Assembly (NCBI RefSeq): GCF_003688995.1
Contig: NZ_PENI01000027.1
Location: 1-64,000, forward strand
Direction of reading: 5' to 3'
Length of the DNA: 64,000 nt
Origin: Streptomyces shenzhenensis
Lineage (GTDB): Bacteria > Actinomycetota > Actinomycetes > Streptomycetales > Streptomycetaceae
In this document: piece by piece, positions 8,606 through 17,135 of the stretch
Layout of the letters: every line of letters begins with the position of its first letter
Numbering within the stretch: position 1 is the stretch's first letter
The notes under the pieces: generated by a model
What the model saw: the letters and a program-made list of their open reading frames with translations, nothing else
The model's database searches: none
What the model was told of the DNA's origin: nothing
Made by a program: the position numbers and the translations under genes

Positions 8606-8949
8606 CCAGGCGGAGCACTCGCCACCGGGGAGCGAACTCCTGAGTACCCCTCAGGTAGAGCCGGGGAGGCGTTGCGGGCCACCACGAGCGGCCCGCAGCG
8701 CCTCCCTGTCCACATGCCCGACCGCCCGGCGACGGCCGACGGCCTCCTGCCGAGCGTGCTGTTCGTGAATCGACACCCCGTCCATCTATTCCGTGCGTCT
8801 CCCCGCCCAGTGACGGGTGCCCGTCCCGCGGGGTGCCCGATGAACCGGGAGGGAACTCTTGGTCATGGGTTTCTTTGGCCGGCCGTTCGAGCGGCGGCCG
8901 CTGCCTAGCATGAGGCGGTCACGTACGGTACGGCCCCGGGAGGCTCCGG
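8606..8949. other. Gene-free interval between protease and efeO
   Basis: This 344-nt stretch holds the protease terminator (8665-8705) and then about 240 nt with no convincing ORF. GGGAGG immediately precedes the efeO ATG. A TAGCAT at 8906-8911 could be a -10 box but has no good -35 partner. No DmdR/IdeR-type iron box was recognised. No efeU permease gene is present. Confidence 0.5.
8665..8705 (+). terminator. Strong hairpin terminator after the trypsin gene
   Basis: A 16-bp stem, GGAGGCGTTGCGGGCC paired with GGCCCGCAGCGCCTCC (one G-T pair), with a 9-nt loop, 60 nt after the stop. There is no long T-tract, as is usual for Streptomyces terminators. Confidence 0.8.
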
Positions 8950-10146
8950 ATGGTGTTGTCCGGCCGCACCTGGAGGTCATGGCGGCTGTGGGGCGTCCTG
9001 GGTGTCGCGCTGGTGTGCCTGTCGGCCGCGGTCCTCGCCGGCACACACGGATCGCGTCCGGCACACCCGGAGTCCGCCGGGCTGCCGCACACCGCCGTCG
9101 AGGTGTCACCGAGCCGCTGCGGTCGCGGCTGGACCGCGCCCGGGCCGGGCATCCAGGTGTTCGACCTGCACAACACGTCCGGTGAATCCGCCGAGGTGTT
9201 CCTGGAGAACCCCGGGAGCCAGGCCGTCTACGGCGAGGTCGAGGGCATCGGCCCCGGCACGACACGGGAGCTCACCGTCCGCCTCGGCACGGGCACGTAC
9301 GCCTTCAAGTGTGTACCGGACGACGCCGACGCGGTCACCGGGCCCACGGTCCGTATCGCCGGCGGGAGCGGCGGCCCGGCGGCAGCTCCGGTCACCGAGC
9401 ACGACCTGATCCCGCCGGCGCTCGTCTACCAGAAGTGGATCGGCGGCGGACTGGGCGAGGTCGTGCGTCTGACGACGAAGCTGCGGGACGCCGTCGACCG
9501 CGGGGACCTCGCCGCGGCGCGGACGGCCTGGTTGCCGGCGCATCTGGAGTACGAGCGGATGGGCGCGGCGTACGGCGCGTTCGGTGACGCGGACGGGCAG
9601 ATCAACGGCATCGACGCGGGGCTGCCCGAAGGGGTGCGCGACCGGCACTTCACCGGCTTCCACCGCGTCGAGTACGGCCTGTGGCACGGCGCGTCCGCCG
9701 ACGCCCTGCGGGGCCCGGCCGCCGCGTTGGTGAAGGCGGTCACCGCGCTGCGCGACGCGTGGGCGCAGACCCGGATGGACCCCGCTCAGCTCGGGCTGCG
9801 GGCGCACGAGATCCTGGAGAACACCGTGCAGTTCGAGCTGACCGGCCGGACCGACTACGGCAGCGGCAGCAATCTCGCCACCGCACGGGCCGACCTGGAC
9901 GGCACCCGTGAGGTGCTGTCCCGGCTCCGCCCGGTCCTCACCACCCGCTACGCGGACCTGCCCGGCCTGGACAGCCGGCTGGACCGGGCCGGACACCTCC
10001 TCGACGGCTTCCGGCACGGCGGGCGGTGGACTCCGCCGGCCCAGCTGAACCGAGCCGACCGCGAGCGCGTCGACGCCGTCCTCGGCGACCTGGTGGAACG
10101 ACTCGCATCCGTGGCAACCCTGTGCGACCCACGGAGAACGGCATGA
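8950..10146 (+). CDS. efeO: EfeO-like iron-uptake periplasmic/lipid-face protein (imelysin family, M75)
   Basis: A 398-residue exported protein with a basic N-terminus and one hydrophobic segment at about residues 14-32 (signal or anchor; no clear lipobox). Residues about 45-130 look like the cupredoxin-type N-domain of EfeO (a CG.GW motif, then YAFKCVPD). Residues about 145-395 are the imelysin/EfeO domain, with the signature HRVEYGLWHG holding the HxxE metal motif. GGGAGG precedes the ATG. The stop overlaps the efeB start as ATGA. EfeO normally hands iron to the permease EfeU; no efeU is present on either side here, so iron delivery must use a permease encoded elsewhere or the pair works differently. 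Confidence 0.88.
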   Translation: MVLSGRTWRSWRLWGVLGVALVCLSAAVLAGTHGSRPAHPESAGLPHTAVEVSPSRCGRGWTAPGPGIQVFDLHNTSGESAEVFLENPGSQAVYGEVEGIGPGTTRELTVRLGTGTYAFKCVPDDADAVTGPTVRIAGGSGGPAAAPVTEHDLIPPALVYQKWIGGGLGEVVRLTTKLRDAVDRGDLAAARTAWLPAHLEYERMGAAYGAFGDADGQINGIDAGLPEGVRDRHFTGFHRVEYGLWHGASADALRGPAAALVKAVTALRDAWAQTRMDPAQLGLRAHEILENTVQFELTGRTDYGSGSNLATARADLDGTREVLSRLRPVLTTRYADLPGLDSRLDRAGHLLDGFRHGGRWTPPAQLNRADRERVDAVLGDLVERLASVATLCDPRRTA

Positions 10147-11357
10147 CCGACACAACCGGCAGAGTCGACCGACGCCACTTCCTCCGCGGCGCGGCCCTCA
10201 CGGGCGCCGCACTGGCCGCGGGCGGCGCAGGAACCGCGGCCGGAGCCGAGGCATCACCCGTCGCCCCGTTCCACGGCGCCCGTCAGGAGTCTGTGATCGC
10301 GGCGCCGCGGCGGGCGACCGTGTTCGCCTCCTGCGACGTGACCGTCGAGAACCGGGCCGAGCTGGCCGGTCTGCTGCGCACGCTCACCGACCGCGCCCGG
10401 TTCCTGACCACGGGCGGCACGCCCGACCCGGCCGGTATCACCGCCCCGCCCGCCGACTCGGGCGTCCTCGGCGAGCGGCTGCCGTCCGGTGCCCTGGCGG
10501 TGACCGTCGGGGTCGGCGCCGCACTGTTCGACGACCGGTTCGGGCTCCGGAGACTGACGCCGCGCCGTCTGACGGCCATGCCCGCCTTCCCCGACGACGA
10601 CCTTCGGCCCGAGTGGTGCCACGGCGATCTGAGCCTGCAACTGCACGCCGACGACACCGACACCGTGCTGCACGGCCTGCGGGACATCGCCCGGCACACC
10701 CGTGGCGGCATGCAGGTGCGCTGGCGCATGGACGGCTTCACCAGCCCGCCCCGGCCCGCCGGAACCCCGCGCAACCTGCTGGGTTTCAAGGACGGCACAG
10801 CCAACCCGGACATCACGAGCGCCCGTGAGATGGACCGCCTGGTGTGGGTGGGCCGGGGGTCGGACGAGCCCGACTGGACGGTCGGCGGCAGTTATCAGGT
10901 GGTCCGGCTGATCCGCATGCTCGTCGAGTTCTGGGACCGCGTCTCGCTCAGTGAGCAGGAGCGGATGTTCGGCCGCGCCCGCGACACCGGCGCACCCCTC
11001 GACGGCAACGCCGAGCACGACACCCCCGACTACGCCGACGACCCCAAGGGCGACGTCATCCCCCTGGACGCGCACATCCGGCTCGCCAACCCCCGCACCC
11101 CGGCCACCGACGGCCGGCGGATCCTGCGCCGCGCCTACAACTACGACCGGGGCATGGACAGCAACGGCAACCTCGACATGGGCCTGCTGTTCTGCTGCTA
11201 CCAGCGGGACCTGGCCCGGCAGTTCGAGACCGTGCAGCAGCGCCTGGCGGGTGAGCCGCTCGTCGACTACATATCGCCGTTCGGCGGCGGTTACTTCTTC
11301 GCTCTGCCCGGCGTACGGGACCGGAACGACTGGTACGGGCGCGCCCTCCTCACCTGA
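10143..11357 (+). CDS. efeB: EfeB, Tat-exported DyP-type haem peroxidase
   Basis: A 404-residue DyP peroxidase. The twin-arginine motif RRHFLRG is at residues 10-16 with an alanine/glycine-rich h-region to about 36. The DyP signature GFKDG is at 214-218 with the catalytic aspartate D217. DAHIRLANPR contains the proximal haem histidine, and GLLFCCYQRD is typical of EfeB. It is coupled to efeO by a 4-nt overlap. In the EfeUOB system EfeB oxidises ferrous iron, or is proposed to act on haem, outside the membrane; here the operon is only efeO-efeB. Confidence 0.93.
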   Translation: MTDTTGRVDRRHFLRGAALTGAALAAGGAGTAAGAEASPVAPFHGARQESVIAAPRRATVFASCDVTVENRAELAGLLRTLTDRARFLTTGGTPDPAGITAPPADSGVLGERLPSGALAVTVGVGAALFDDRFGLRRLTPRRLTAMPAFPDDDLRPEWCHGDLSLQLHADDTDTVLHGLRDIARHTRGGMQVRWRMDGFTSPPRPAGTPRNLLGFKDGTANPDITSAREMDRLVWVGRGSDEPDWTVGGSYQVVRLIRMLVEFWDRVSLSEQERMFGRARDTGAPLDGNAEHDTPDYADDPKGDVIPLDAHIRLANPRTPATDGRRILRRAYNYDRGMDSNGNLDMGLLFCCYQRDLARQFETVQQRLAGEPLVDYISPFGGGYFFALPGVRDRNDWYGRALLT

Positions 11358-11386
11358 ACCTGTCCGGACAACCAGCGGGCCAGACC

Positions 11387-11441
11387 GGTCAATAACCGGT
11401 CAAAGTTCGGCTCTTTTTCCCTGACTCCGTGTTCACTCACC
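11387..11441 (+). promoter_or_regulatory. Probable PHO box (PhoP direct repeats) before the phospholipase gene
   Basis: Successive 11-nt units begin at 11387 (GGTCAATAACC), 11398 (GGTCAAAGTTC), 11409 (GGCTCTTTTTC), 11420 (CCTGACTCCGT) and 11431 (GTTCACTCACC). The first, second and fifth fit the Streptomyces PhoP unit G(G/T)TCA at their 5' ends, and all are in exact 11-bp register, as PhoP operators are. The downstream gene is a secreted phosphoesterase, a class often under PhoP. Binding is inferred. Confidence 0.65.
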
Positions 11442-11533
11442 CGCCACGGCGCCTCCGCCGACCTGCCGTCCGAGCGGCGAAGGATCCGTGGCCGTACAGC
11501 TCACTGCGGTTCCCGCCCGGAGGGTGAACGAGC

Positions 11534-13381
11534 ATGACAAGCAGGGCAAGCAGAACAACGATCAGGAGCCTGGGCGCGCTGGCGGGCGCCGCCGCGCTCA
11601 CGGTCCTCGGCGCCGCGGCGCCCACCTGGGCCGCCGTGCCCGCCGGCCACCACCAGGACCGGTCCTCGACGGCCACGCCGATCAAGCACGTGGTCGTGCT
11701 GTTCGACGAGAACATCTCCTTCGACCACTACTTCGCCACGTACCCGAAGGCCGCGAACACGGACGGCACGGCGTTCACGGCGGCCGAGAAGACGCCGGAG
11801 GACATCGACACGCTCGCGCACGCCGGGCTCCTGACGAAGAACCCCAACCAGTACCCGCCCAAGCGGCTCACCCCGTCCCAGGCGATGACCTGCGACCAGA
11901 ACCACTCGTACGGCCCCGAGCAGTACGCCGCGAACGGCGGCAAGGCCGACCAGTACGTGCAGAACACCGAGGTCGACAAGTGCAGCGGCGGGCTGTTCGG
12001 CGAGCCCGGCCTGGTGATGGACTACTACGACGGCAACACCGTCACCGCGCTGTGGAACTACGCGCAGAACTACTCCCTCAACGACCGTTCCTACAGCTCG
12101 GTCTACGGCCCCTCCACGCCCGGCGCGCTGAACCTGATCTCCGGTCAGACGCACGGCGTCGTCTCCACCGACCCGGCCTCCGGCACCGAGAACCCCCGAC
12201 GGACCTCGGCCCCGGACGCGTACGCCGTGAAGTCACCCGACGCCAAGGGCGTCGGCACGGTGATCAACGACCCGGACCCGGCCTACGACGACTGCTCCGA
12301 CAAGGACCACACCAGCAGCAACGCCCTGGCCGCCATGCAGGGCAAGAACATCGGCGACCTGCTCAACACCCGGCAGGTGACGTGGGGTTGGTTCCAGGGC
12401 GGCTTCCGGCCTTCCACGGCCTGGGACGGCAAGCAGAGCGGCTACGCCAAGTGCGACACCACGCACACCAACGTCGGCGGGGCGTCCGTGGTCGACTACA
12501 GCCCGCACCACAACCCGTTCTCCTACTACCGGTCGACGGCCAACCCGCACCACCTGCCGCCGAAGAACGTCGACGAGGTCGGCCACGACGGCCAGGCCAA
12601 CCACAACTACGACCTGACCGACTTCACCGCGGTCGCCAAGGCGGGCAAGCTGCCGGCCGTCAGCTTCGTCAAGGCCGGTGAGTACCAGGACGGCCACGCC
12701 GCCTACTCCGACCCGATCGACGAACAGCACTTCCTGGTCAGCGAGATCAACGCGATCCAGAGCTCCCCGCAGTGGCAGTCCACGGCGATCGTCGTCGCCT
12801 ACGACGACTCCGACGGCTGGTACGACCACGCCTACGTCGCCCCGCGCAACGGCTCCAAGGACACCTCGCCCGGCTCCGACAACAAGGCCACCGACGGTCC
12901 CGCCTGCCAGTCCGGTCCCAAGGCGTCCGGCGGCTACGCGGACCGCTGCGGTCCTGGCACCCGCCAGCCCCTGCTGGTGATCTCCCCGTACAGCAAGGTC
13001 GACAAGGTCGACCACACCAGGACCGACCAGGCGTCCGTCCTCCGCTTCATCGAGGACAACTGGCGCACCGGCCGCGTCGGCGACCACTCCTTCGACGCCG
13101 CCGCCGGCTCCCTGCGGGGCATGTTCGACTTCCGGCACCCCAACGACAAGCAGGTGCTGCTGAACGCGGACGGCTCGGTCAAGTCCGTCGGCCCGATCCA
13201 CCATGTGGCCCCGGTCGCCACCGGCATCACACCCGGCCCGGCGATGCAGAACGCCGCCGCGACGACCGGCGCCGACCGGTTCCCCGCCGTCCCGGTGGGC
13301 ATCGGCGTGGGCGCACTCCTGGCCGCGGGCGCCACGGGCACCTACCTCACCCGGCACCGCAGGCAGCACACCACCACCTGA
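11534..13381 (+). CDS. Secreted phosphoesterase / phospholipase C-family protein with C-terminal membrane anchor
   Basis: A 615-residue protein of the AcpA/bacterial phospholipase C phosphoesterase family. Signal peptide at residues about 1-33 (ends APTWAA). The metal-site regions visible are VVVLFDENISFDHYF, GHDGQANHNYD, DPIDEQHFLVSEIN and YDDSDGWYDH. Near the end a hydrophobic stretch (VGIGVGALLAAGATGTYL) followed by RHRRQ suggests retention in the membrane or wall. GGAGGGTGA precedes the ATG. An upstream 11-bp repeat array resembles a PHO box, so release of phosphate from phospholipids or other phosphoesters under starvation is the likely job. The exact substrate is not decidable from sequence. 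Confidence 0.9.
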   Translation: MTSRASRTTIRSLGALAGAAALTVLGAAAPTWAAVPAGHHQDRSSTATPIKHVVVLFDENISFDHYFATYPKAANTDGTAFTAAEKTPEDIDTLAHAGLLTKNPNQYPPKRLTPSQAMTCDQNHSYGPEQYAANGGKADQYVQNTEVDKCSGGLFGEPGLVMDYYDGNTVTALWNYAQNYSLNDRSYSSVYGPSTPGALNLISGQTHGVVSTDPASGTENPRRTSAPDAYAVKSPDAKGVGTVINDPDPAYDDCSDKDHTSSNALAAMQGKNIGDLLNTRQVTWGWFQGGFRPSTAWDGKQSGYAKCDTTHTNVGGASVVDYSPHHNPFSYYRSTANPHHLPPKNVDEVGHDGQANHNYDLTDFTAVAKAGKLPAVSFVKAGEYQDGHAAYSDPIDEQHFLVSEINAIQSSPQWQSTAIVVAYDDSDGWYDHAYVAPRNGSKDTSPGSDNKATDGPACQSGPKASGGYADRCGPGTRQPLLVISPYSKVDKVDHTRTDQASVLRFIEDNWRTGRVGDHSFDAAAGSLRGMFDFRHPNDKQVLLNADGSVKSVGPIHHVAPVATGITPGPAMQNAAATTGADRFPAVPVGIGVGALLAAGATGTYLTRHRRQHTTT

Positions 13382-13681
13382 CCGACACACAGCCGCCCCG
13401 GCACGGCACCCTCCCCGGACCACACCGGGGCAACATCGTCGACACACACGTCCAGGCGGGCCTGGCGCCGCGACACCCGGAGCCGGAAAGTTCCCCGCCG
13501 TCCCGGCGGGTATCAACACGGGCGTGTTCCTGGCGGCGGGCGCCATGGGCAACACGGGCAGCACACCACCACCTGCCCCACGCACAGCCGCCCCGGCACG
13601 GTTCTTCTCCCCGGACCGGGCCGGGGCGATGTCGTCGGTGTGTGCGTCCGGCCGACGGCCGGGCCCGGTGGGCTGGCGTGG
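13382..13681 (+). repeat. Decayed tandem copy of the phosphoesterase gene's 3' end
   Basis: From about 13490 the sequence repeats the end of the preceding gene: 'gttccccgccgtcccggcggg' matches the codons for FPAVPVG, followed by a GVFLAAGAMG-encoding stretch (GALLAAGATG in the gene), 'agcacaccaccacctg', 'cacagccgccccggcacgg', a CCCCGG/CCGGGG-type hairpin and 'cgtc(g)..gtgtgcgtcc'. The copy of both the last about 35 codons and the trailing terminator is offset by about 215 bp, has many substitutions and lacks the stop in register. It holds no intact gene. The first copy's hairpin (CCCCGG-accaca-CCGGGG, about 13414-13431) is the probable terminator of the phosphoesterase. Confidence 0.8.
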
Positions 13682-14443
13682 TCATTCGGCCGTCGTGACG
13701 GTGACCCCGGTGTCGGCGATGGCGGTCAGGGTGCCGGCGGGGGCGCCCTTGCTGGTGACCAGGTGGTCGATGTCCGTGACCGGGCAGATCTTGGCGAAGG
13801 TGACCTTTCCGATCTTCGAGTGGTCCGCCACGACGACGGTCCGGCTGCTGCTGTCGGCGAAGGCGCGGTCGGTCGCGGCCTCCAACTGGTCGTGTGTCGT
13901 GCAGCCGTGCGCGGTGCTGATGCCGTCGACGCCCAGGAAGGTGATGTCGGTGTGATGGTCGGCGAGGGTCTTCTCGGCGATGGGGCCGACGAGTTCGTAA
14001 CTCTTGGTGCGCGCGTAGCCGCCGACGACGACCAGGGTGACGTCCTGGTGCTGAACCATCTCGGCGGCGATGTTGACGGCGTTGGTCACGATGGTGAGCG
14101 GACCCCGCCCGGCGAGCACGCGCGCCACCTCGGTGACGGTGGTGCCGCCGGTCATCCCGACGACCGCGCCCACGGGCACCAGTTGGGCCGCGGCACGAGC
14201 GATCGCCTGCTTCTCCGGGCGGCAGTGCTCGGTACGGTGCTCGACGGGAAGTTCGAGTCCGGCGCTGCCGAGGACCGCCCCGCCATGGGTCCGGCGCAGC
14301 AGGTTCCGGCCGCTGAGATGCTGCAGATCACGCCGGACGGTGGCGCCGGAGACGTTCAGCAGCCGCGACAGCTCGGTGACGTCGATGGCGCCGCGCGCTG
14401 AGACATGCTCAAGTATGCGCGCATGACGCTCGGATTTCAGCAT
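13682..14443 (-). CDS. DeoR-family sugar-responsive repressor
   Basis: A 253-residue repressor. The N-terminal winged HTH (ERHARILEHVSARGAIDVTE through GATVRRDLQHLS) matches DeoR/GlpR/AgaR proteins. The C-terminal domain (TGGTTVTEVAR, TNAVNIAAEM, GGYARTKSYELVGPIAE, FLGVDGIS) is the DeoRC sugar-phosphate sensor. The ATG at 14443 begins MLKSER, the usual family start; the open frame extends 66 codons further but without family similarity. It is divergent from the GH114/ABC/GH4 locus at 14731-22058, which it very likely represses until a phosphorylated sugar appears. Several family members (AgaR) respond to galactosamine phosphates, which would fit the neighbouring enzymes. Confidence 0.9.
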   Translation of the reverse strand: MLKSERHARILEHVSARGAIDVTELSRLLNVSGATVRRDLQHLSGRNLLRRTHGGAVLGSAGLELPVEHRTEHCRPEKQAIARAAAQLVPVGAVVGMTGGTTVTEVARVLAGRGPLTIVTNAVNIAAEMVQHQDVTLVVVGGYARTKSYELVGPIAEKTLADHHTDITFLGVDGISTAHGCTTHDQLEAATDRAFADSSSRTVVVADHSKIGKVTFAKICPVTDIDHLVTSKGAPAGTLTAIADTGVTVTTAE

Positions 14444-14549
14444 GGAATGAGCATAGACCCGGACATGCCCGGACCGGCCCGAGCGCTCCGGCGGCGGCCA
14501 CCCGTCACAGGTTGCTGCCCACTTGAACAAAATGCGCAACTTCGATCTG

Positions 14550-14578
14550 TTGACATGATGATTGCTGCTCGCTTTACT
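14550..14578 (+). promoter_or_regulatory. Consensus-like promoter for the GH114/ABC locus
   Basis: TTGACA (14550-14555), 17 bp, TTTACT (14573-14578), in an unusually AT-rich stretch. Two similar half-sites, AAAATGCGCAA at 14529 and AAAATTGAGCA at 14591, flank it 62 bp apart and could be DeoR-binding sites. The promoter is well supported by spacing; the operator is a guess. Confidence 0.7.
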
Positions 14579-14730
14579 CCATGCAACGCCAAAATTGAGC
14601 ACCTGGCGCAAGAGGTACGCCCAGCCGGTAGCGCGGTGCACGCACCGTAAGTCCGGACACTGTCGCCAGGACGACCGCGTGGACGCGGCGTCCGAGGCGG
14701 GGACGTACCCCCCATCTTCTGGAGCTCGCG

Positions 14731-15549
14731 ATGCCCTTCAACCCCCGTGCCCGGACCCGTGCGTTCACCGCAGCCGCGGTGGCCTCGGCGGCGGCGGTAG
14801 TCGGTCCTCTCCTCCTCGCCCCGACCGCGGACGCCGCCGCCCAGGCGGTGGTGCCGCCGCCGGCACACGCCGGCTTCGACTACCAGATCGGCTCGCCCTA
14901 CACCCCGCCGGCCGGGGTGCAGGTCGTCAGCCGCGACCACACCGCCGCACCCGCGGCCGGCCTCTACAACATCTGTTACGTCAACGCCTTCCAGGCCCAG
15001 CCCGGCGCCGAGAGCGAGTGGGGCGACCTGCTGCTGCGGGACGCCAAGGGGAACGTCGTCTACGACGAGGACTGGGGGGAGGCCATGCTGGACATCCGCA
15101 CCGACGCCAAGCGGAAGCAGATCGCCGCGAAGGTGGACGCGTGGATCGACGGCTGCGCAGGCAAGGGCTTCAACGCCGTCGAGCCCGACAACCTGGACAC
15201 CTTCGACCGCACCAACCTGATCAGCGAGTCGAACGCGAAGGCGTACGTCAAGCTGCTCGCCGACCACGCCCACGCCAAGGGCCTCGCCATCGCGCAGAAG
15301 AACACCCCGGGCTTCTCCACGGACCGCGCGACGACCGGACTCGACTTCGCCGTCGCCGAGGAGTGCGGCCAGTGGGACGAGTGCGGTGACTACACCGCGG
15401 GCTTCAACGACAACGTCATCGTGATCGAGTACCAGGACAAGGCCTTCCGGAAGACGTGCGCCGAGTTCGGCGACCGGCTCAGCGTCGTCCTGCGCGACGT
15501 GAACGTCAGCGCGCCCGGCGACAGCGGGTACGTCCGCAAGACCTGCTGA
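14731..15549 (+). CDS. Secreted GH114 endo-alpha-1,4-polygalactosaminidase-like enzyme
   Basis: A 272-residue exported glycosidase with a Sec signal peptide to about residue 36 (ADAAA). The rest is one GH114 TIM-barrel: QIGSPYTPPAGVQVVSRD, LYNICYVNAFQAQP, VDAWIDGCAGKGFNAVEPDN, LAIAQKNTPG and FAVAEECGQWDECGDY. The acidic EPDN and AEEC positions are the conserved residues of this family. GH114 enzymes cut alpha-1,4-linked galactosamine polymers. It is the first gene after a strong promoter facing away from a DeoR gene and precedes a sugar ABC transporter, so it probably supplies oligosaccharides for import. Confidence 0.85.
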   Translation: MPFNPRARTRAFTAAAVASAAAVVGPLLLAPTADAAAQAVVPPPAHAGFDYQIGSPYTPPAGVQVVSRDHTAAPAAGLYNICYVNAFQAQPGAESEWGDLLLRDAKGNVVYDEDWGEAMLDIRTDAKRKQIAAKVDAWIDGCAGKGFNAVEPDNLDTFDRTNLISESNAKAYVKLLADHAHAKGLAIAQKNTPGFSTDRATTGLDFAVAEECGQWDECGDYTAGFNDNVIVIEYQDKAFRKTCAEFGDRLSVVLRDVNVSAPGDSGYVRKTC

Positions 15550-15787
15550 ACCGGCCGCTCTCCGGCCGGCGCCGACGGACCGGCGTACCGGCCACCGGGT
15601 CCCCCGCCCGGTGGCCGGGGCCGCCTCCTCCCCCACCCCCCACCGCCTGCTCCCCCGCATGAGGGAGCGCGCTCCGGCACACCGTGCGCCCGCCGCGCCG
15701 TGCGCCGCCCATCCACACCTTCTGCCGTGCAGGGACGCGCCGCGCGCGACGCGTCTCCCGCACCGCGTACTCATTGGGGGCTTCCAC

Positions 15788-17125
15788 ATGAGCGCAGCAC
15801 ATCCACCCGCCGGGACCGGACCGGGGCCGACGCGCCGTACGGTCCTGCGCCGGGGCTCGGCCCTGGCGCTGGGCGCCGCGGCGGCTCCCCTGGCCGGTTG
15901 CGGCGCGCAGGCGGACGACGGCATCGGGGCCGACGGACGGGTCACGGTCGAGCTGTGGCACGGGCAGACGGACACCGGCCGCAAGGCGATCGAGGGGCTG
16001 GTGTCCGAGTTCAACCGGACCCACCCCGGCATCCGGGTCGACGCCGGCGGCGGCGTGCTCGCCGACGCGATGCTGCAGAAGATCACCGCCGCGCTCGCGT
16101 CCGGCTCCTTCCCCGACGTCGCCTACGTCTTCGGCTCCGACCTGGCCAGCGTCGCGCGCAGCCCCTCGGTGGTCGACCTGACCGACACGGTCCGCTCCGG
16201 GCCCGTGCCCTGGCAGGACTTCTGGGCGCCCGCACGCGAGGCCGTCACCCTCAACGGGCAGGTGCGCGCGGCGCCCGCGCTGCTCGACTCGCTCGCCGTG
16301 GTCTGCAACAAGAAGACCTTCCGTGACGCCGGACTGCCGCTGCCCCGGGCGGGCTGGACCTGGGACGAGTTCGTGGACACGGCCGGGCGGCTCACCGGCC
16401 GGCGGCGGGGCGTCTTCGGCACCGGCTGGCCCGGCGTCGGCGACGAGGACACCGTGTGGCGGCTGTGGCCGATGGTGTGGGACCTCGGCGGCGACGTCGT
16501 CGGCGAGGGCGGGCGGCGGATCGGGTTCGCGGACGCCGGCGTCAAGGCGCTGGAGACGGTGGCGGAGCTGACGCGGGCGAAGAGCGTCTACGTCGACCCC
16601 AAGCCGGGCAGCGAGCAGATGTACCAGGTCTTCGCCTCCGGCCGGATGGGCATGGTCGTCACCGGGCCGTGGCAGCTGCCCGACGTCCGGCAGGCCGGTA
16701 TCGACTACCACGTCGTCCCGCTGCCCAGCTACAGCGGCCGCCCCGTCACCATCTCCGGTCCTGACACCTGGACCGTGTTCGACAACGGTCCGGCCCGGGT
16801 TCGGGCGGCCCGCACGTTCGTGGCCTGGCTGTCCCGCCCCGCGCAGGACGTGCGCTGGGACGTCCAGGCCGGCAGCCTCCCGCTGAGCCGCAGCACCCAG
16901 GCCCTCGCGGCGTGGCGGACGCAGGAGTCCCGCACCGAGGGGCTGCGGGTGTTCACCCGGGCCCTCGACTCGGCCCGGGTGCGCCCCGTGCACCCGGCCT
17001 ATCCGCAGATCTCGCAGGCCCTCGGGCAGGCGATCGCCGCCGTGCTGCTCGGCAGGAGTTCGCCCGCCGCGGCCATGCGCGACTGCGCGGACGAGGCCAA
17101 CGCCGCCCTGCTCATTCCGCGTTGA
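15788..17125 (+). CDS. Sugar ABC transporter substrate-binding lipoprotein
   Basis: A 445-residue family-1 extracellular solute-binding protein. The N-terminus combines a twin-arginine region (TRRTVLRRG) with a lipobox LAGC at about residue 38, so it is a Tat-type lipoprotein anchored outside the membrane. The mature part begins with VTVELWHGQTDTGRKAIEGL, followed by FNRTHPGI, GSFPDVAYVFGSDLA and GRMGMVVTGPWQLPD, all usual for oligosaccharide binders. It is followed by two permeases 10 nt and then -4 nt apart. No ATPase gene is in the operon; like many Streptomyces sugar importers it presumably shares MsiK. Confidence 0.92.
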   Translation: MSAAHPPAGTGPGPTRRTVLRRGSALALGAAAAPLAGCGAQADDGIGADGRVTVELWHGQTDTGRKAIEGLVSEFNRTHPGIRVDAGGGVLADAMLQKITAALASGSFPDVAYVFGSDLASVARSPSVVDLTDTVRSGPVPWQDFWAPAREAVTLNGQVRAAPALLDSLAVVCNKKTFRDAGLPLPRAGWTWDEFVDTAGRLTGRRRGVFGTGWPGVGDEDTVWRLWPMVWDLGGDVVGEGGRRIGFADAGVKALETVAELTRAKSVYVDPKPGSEQMYQVFASGRMGMVVTGPWQLPDVRQAGIDYHVVPLPSYSGRPVTISGPDTWTVFDNGPARVRAARTFVAWLSRPAQDVRWDVQAGSLPLSRSTQALAAWRTQESRTEGLRVFTRALDSARVRPVHPAYPQISQALGQAIAAVLLGRSSPAAAMRDCADEANAALLIPR

Positions 17126-17135
17126 GAGGATCACC

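Noticed and set aside
8606..8949. Iron box upstream of efeO
   Set aside because: No sequence resembling the TTAGG..CCTAA-type DmdR/IdeR operator could be found.
13203..13955. 250-codon plus-strand open frame over the duplicated anchor region
   Set aside because: It begins inside the phosphoesterase gene in another frame and ends antisense to the DeoR gene. Only the middle part resembles the anchor, which is better explained as duplication debris.
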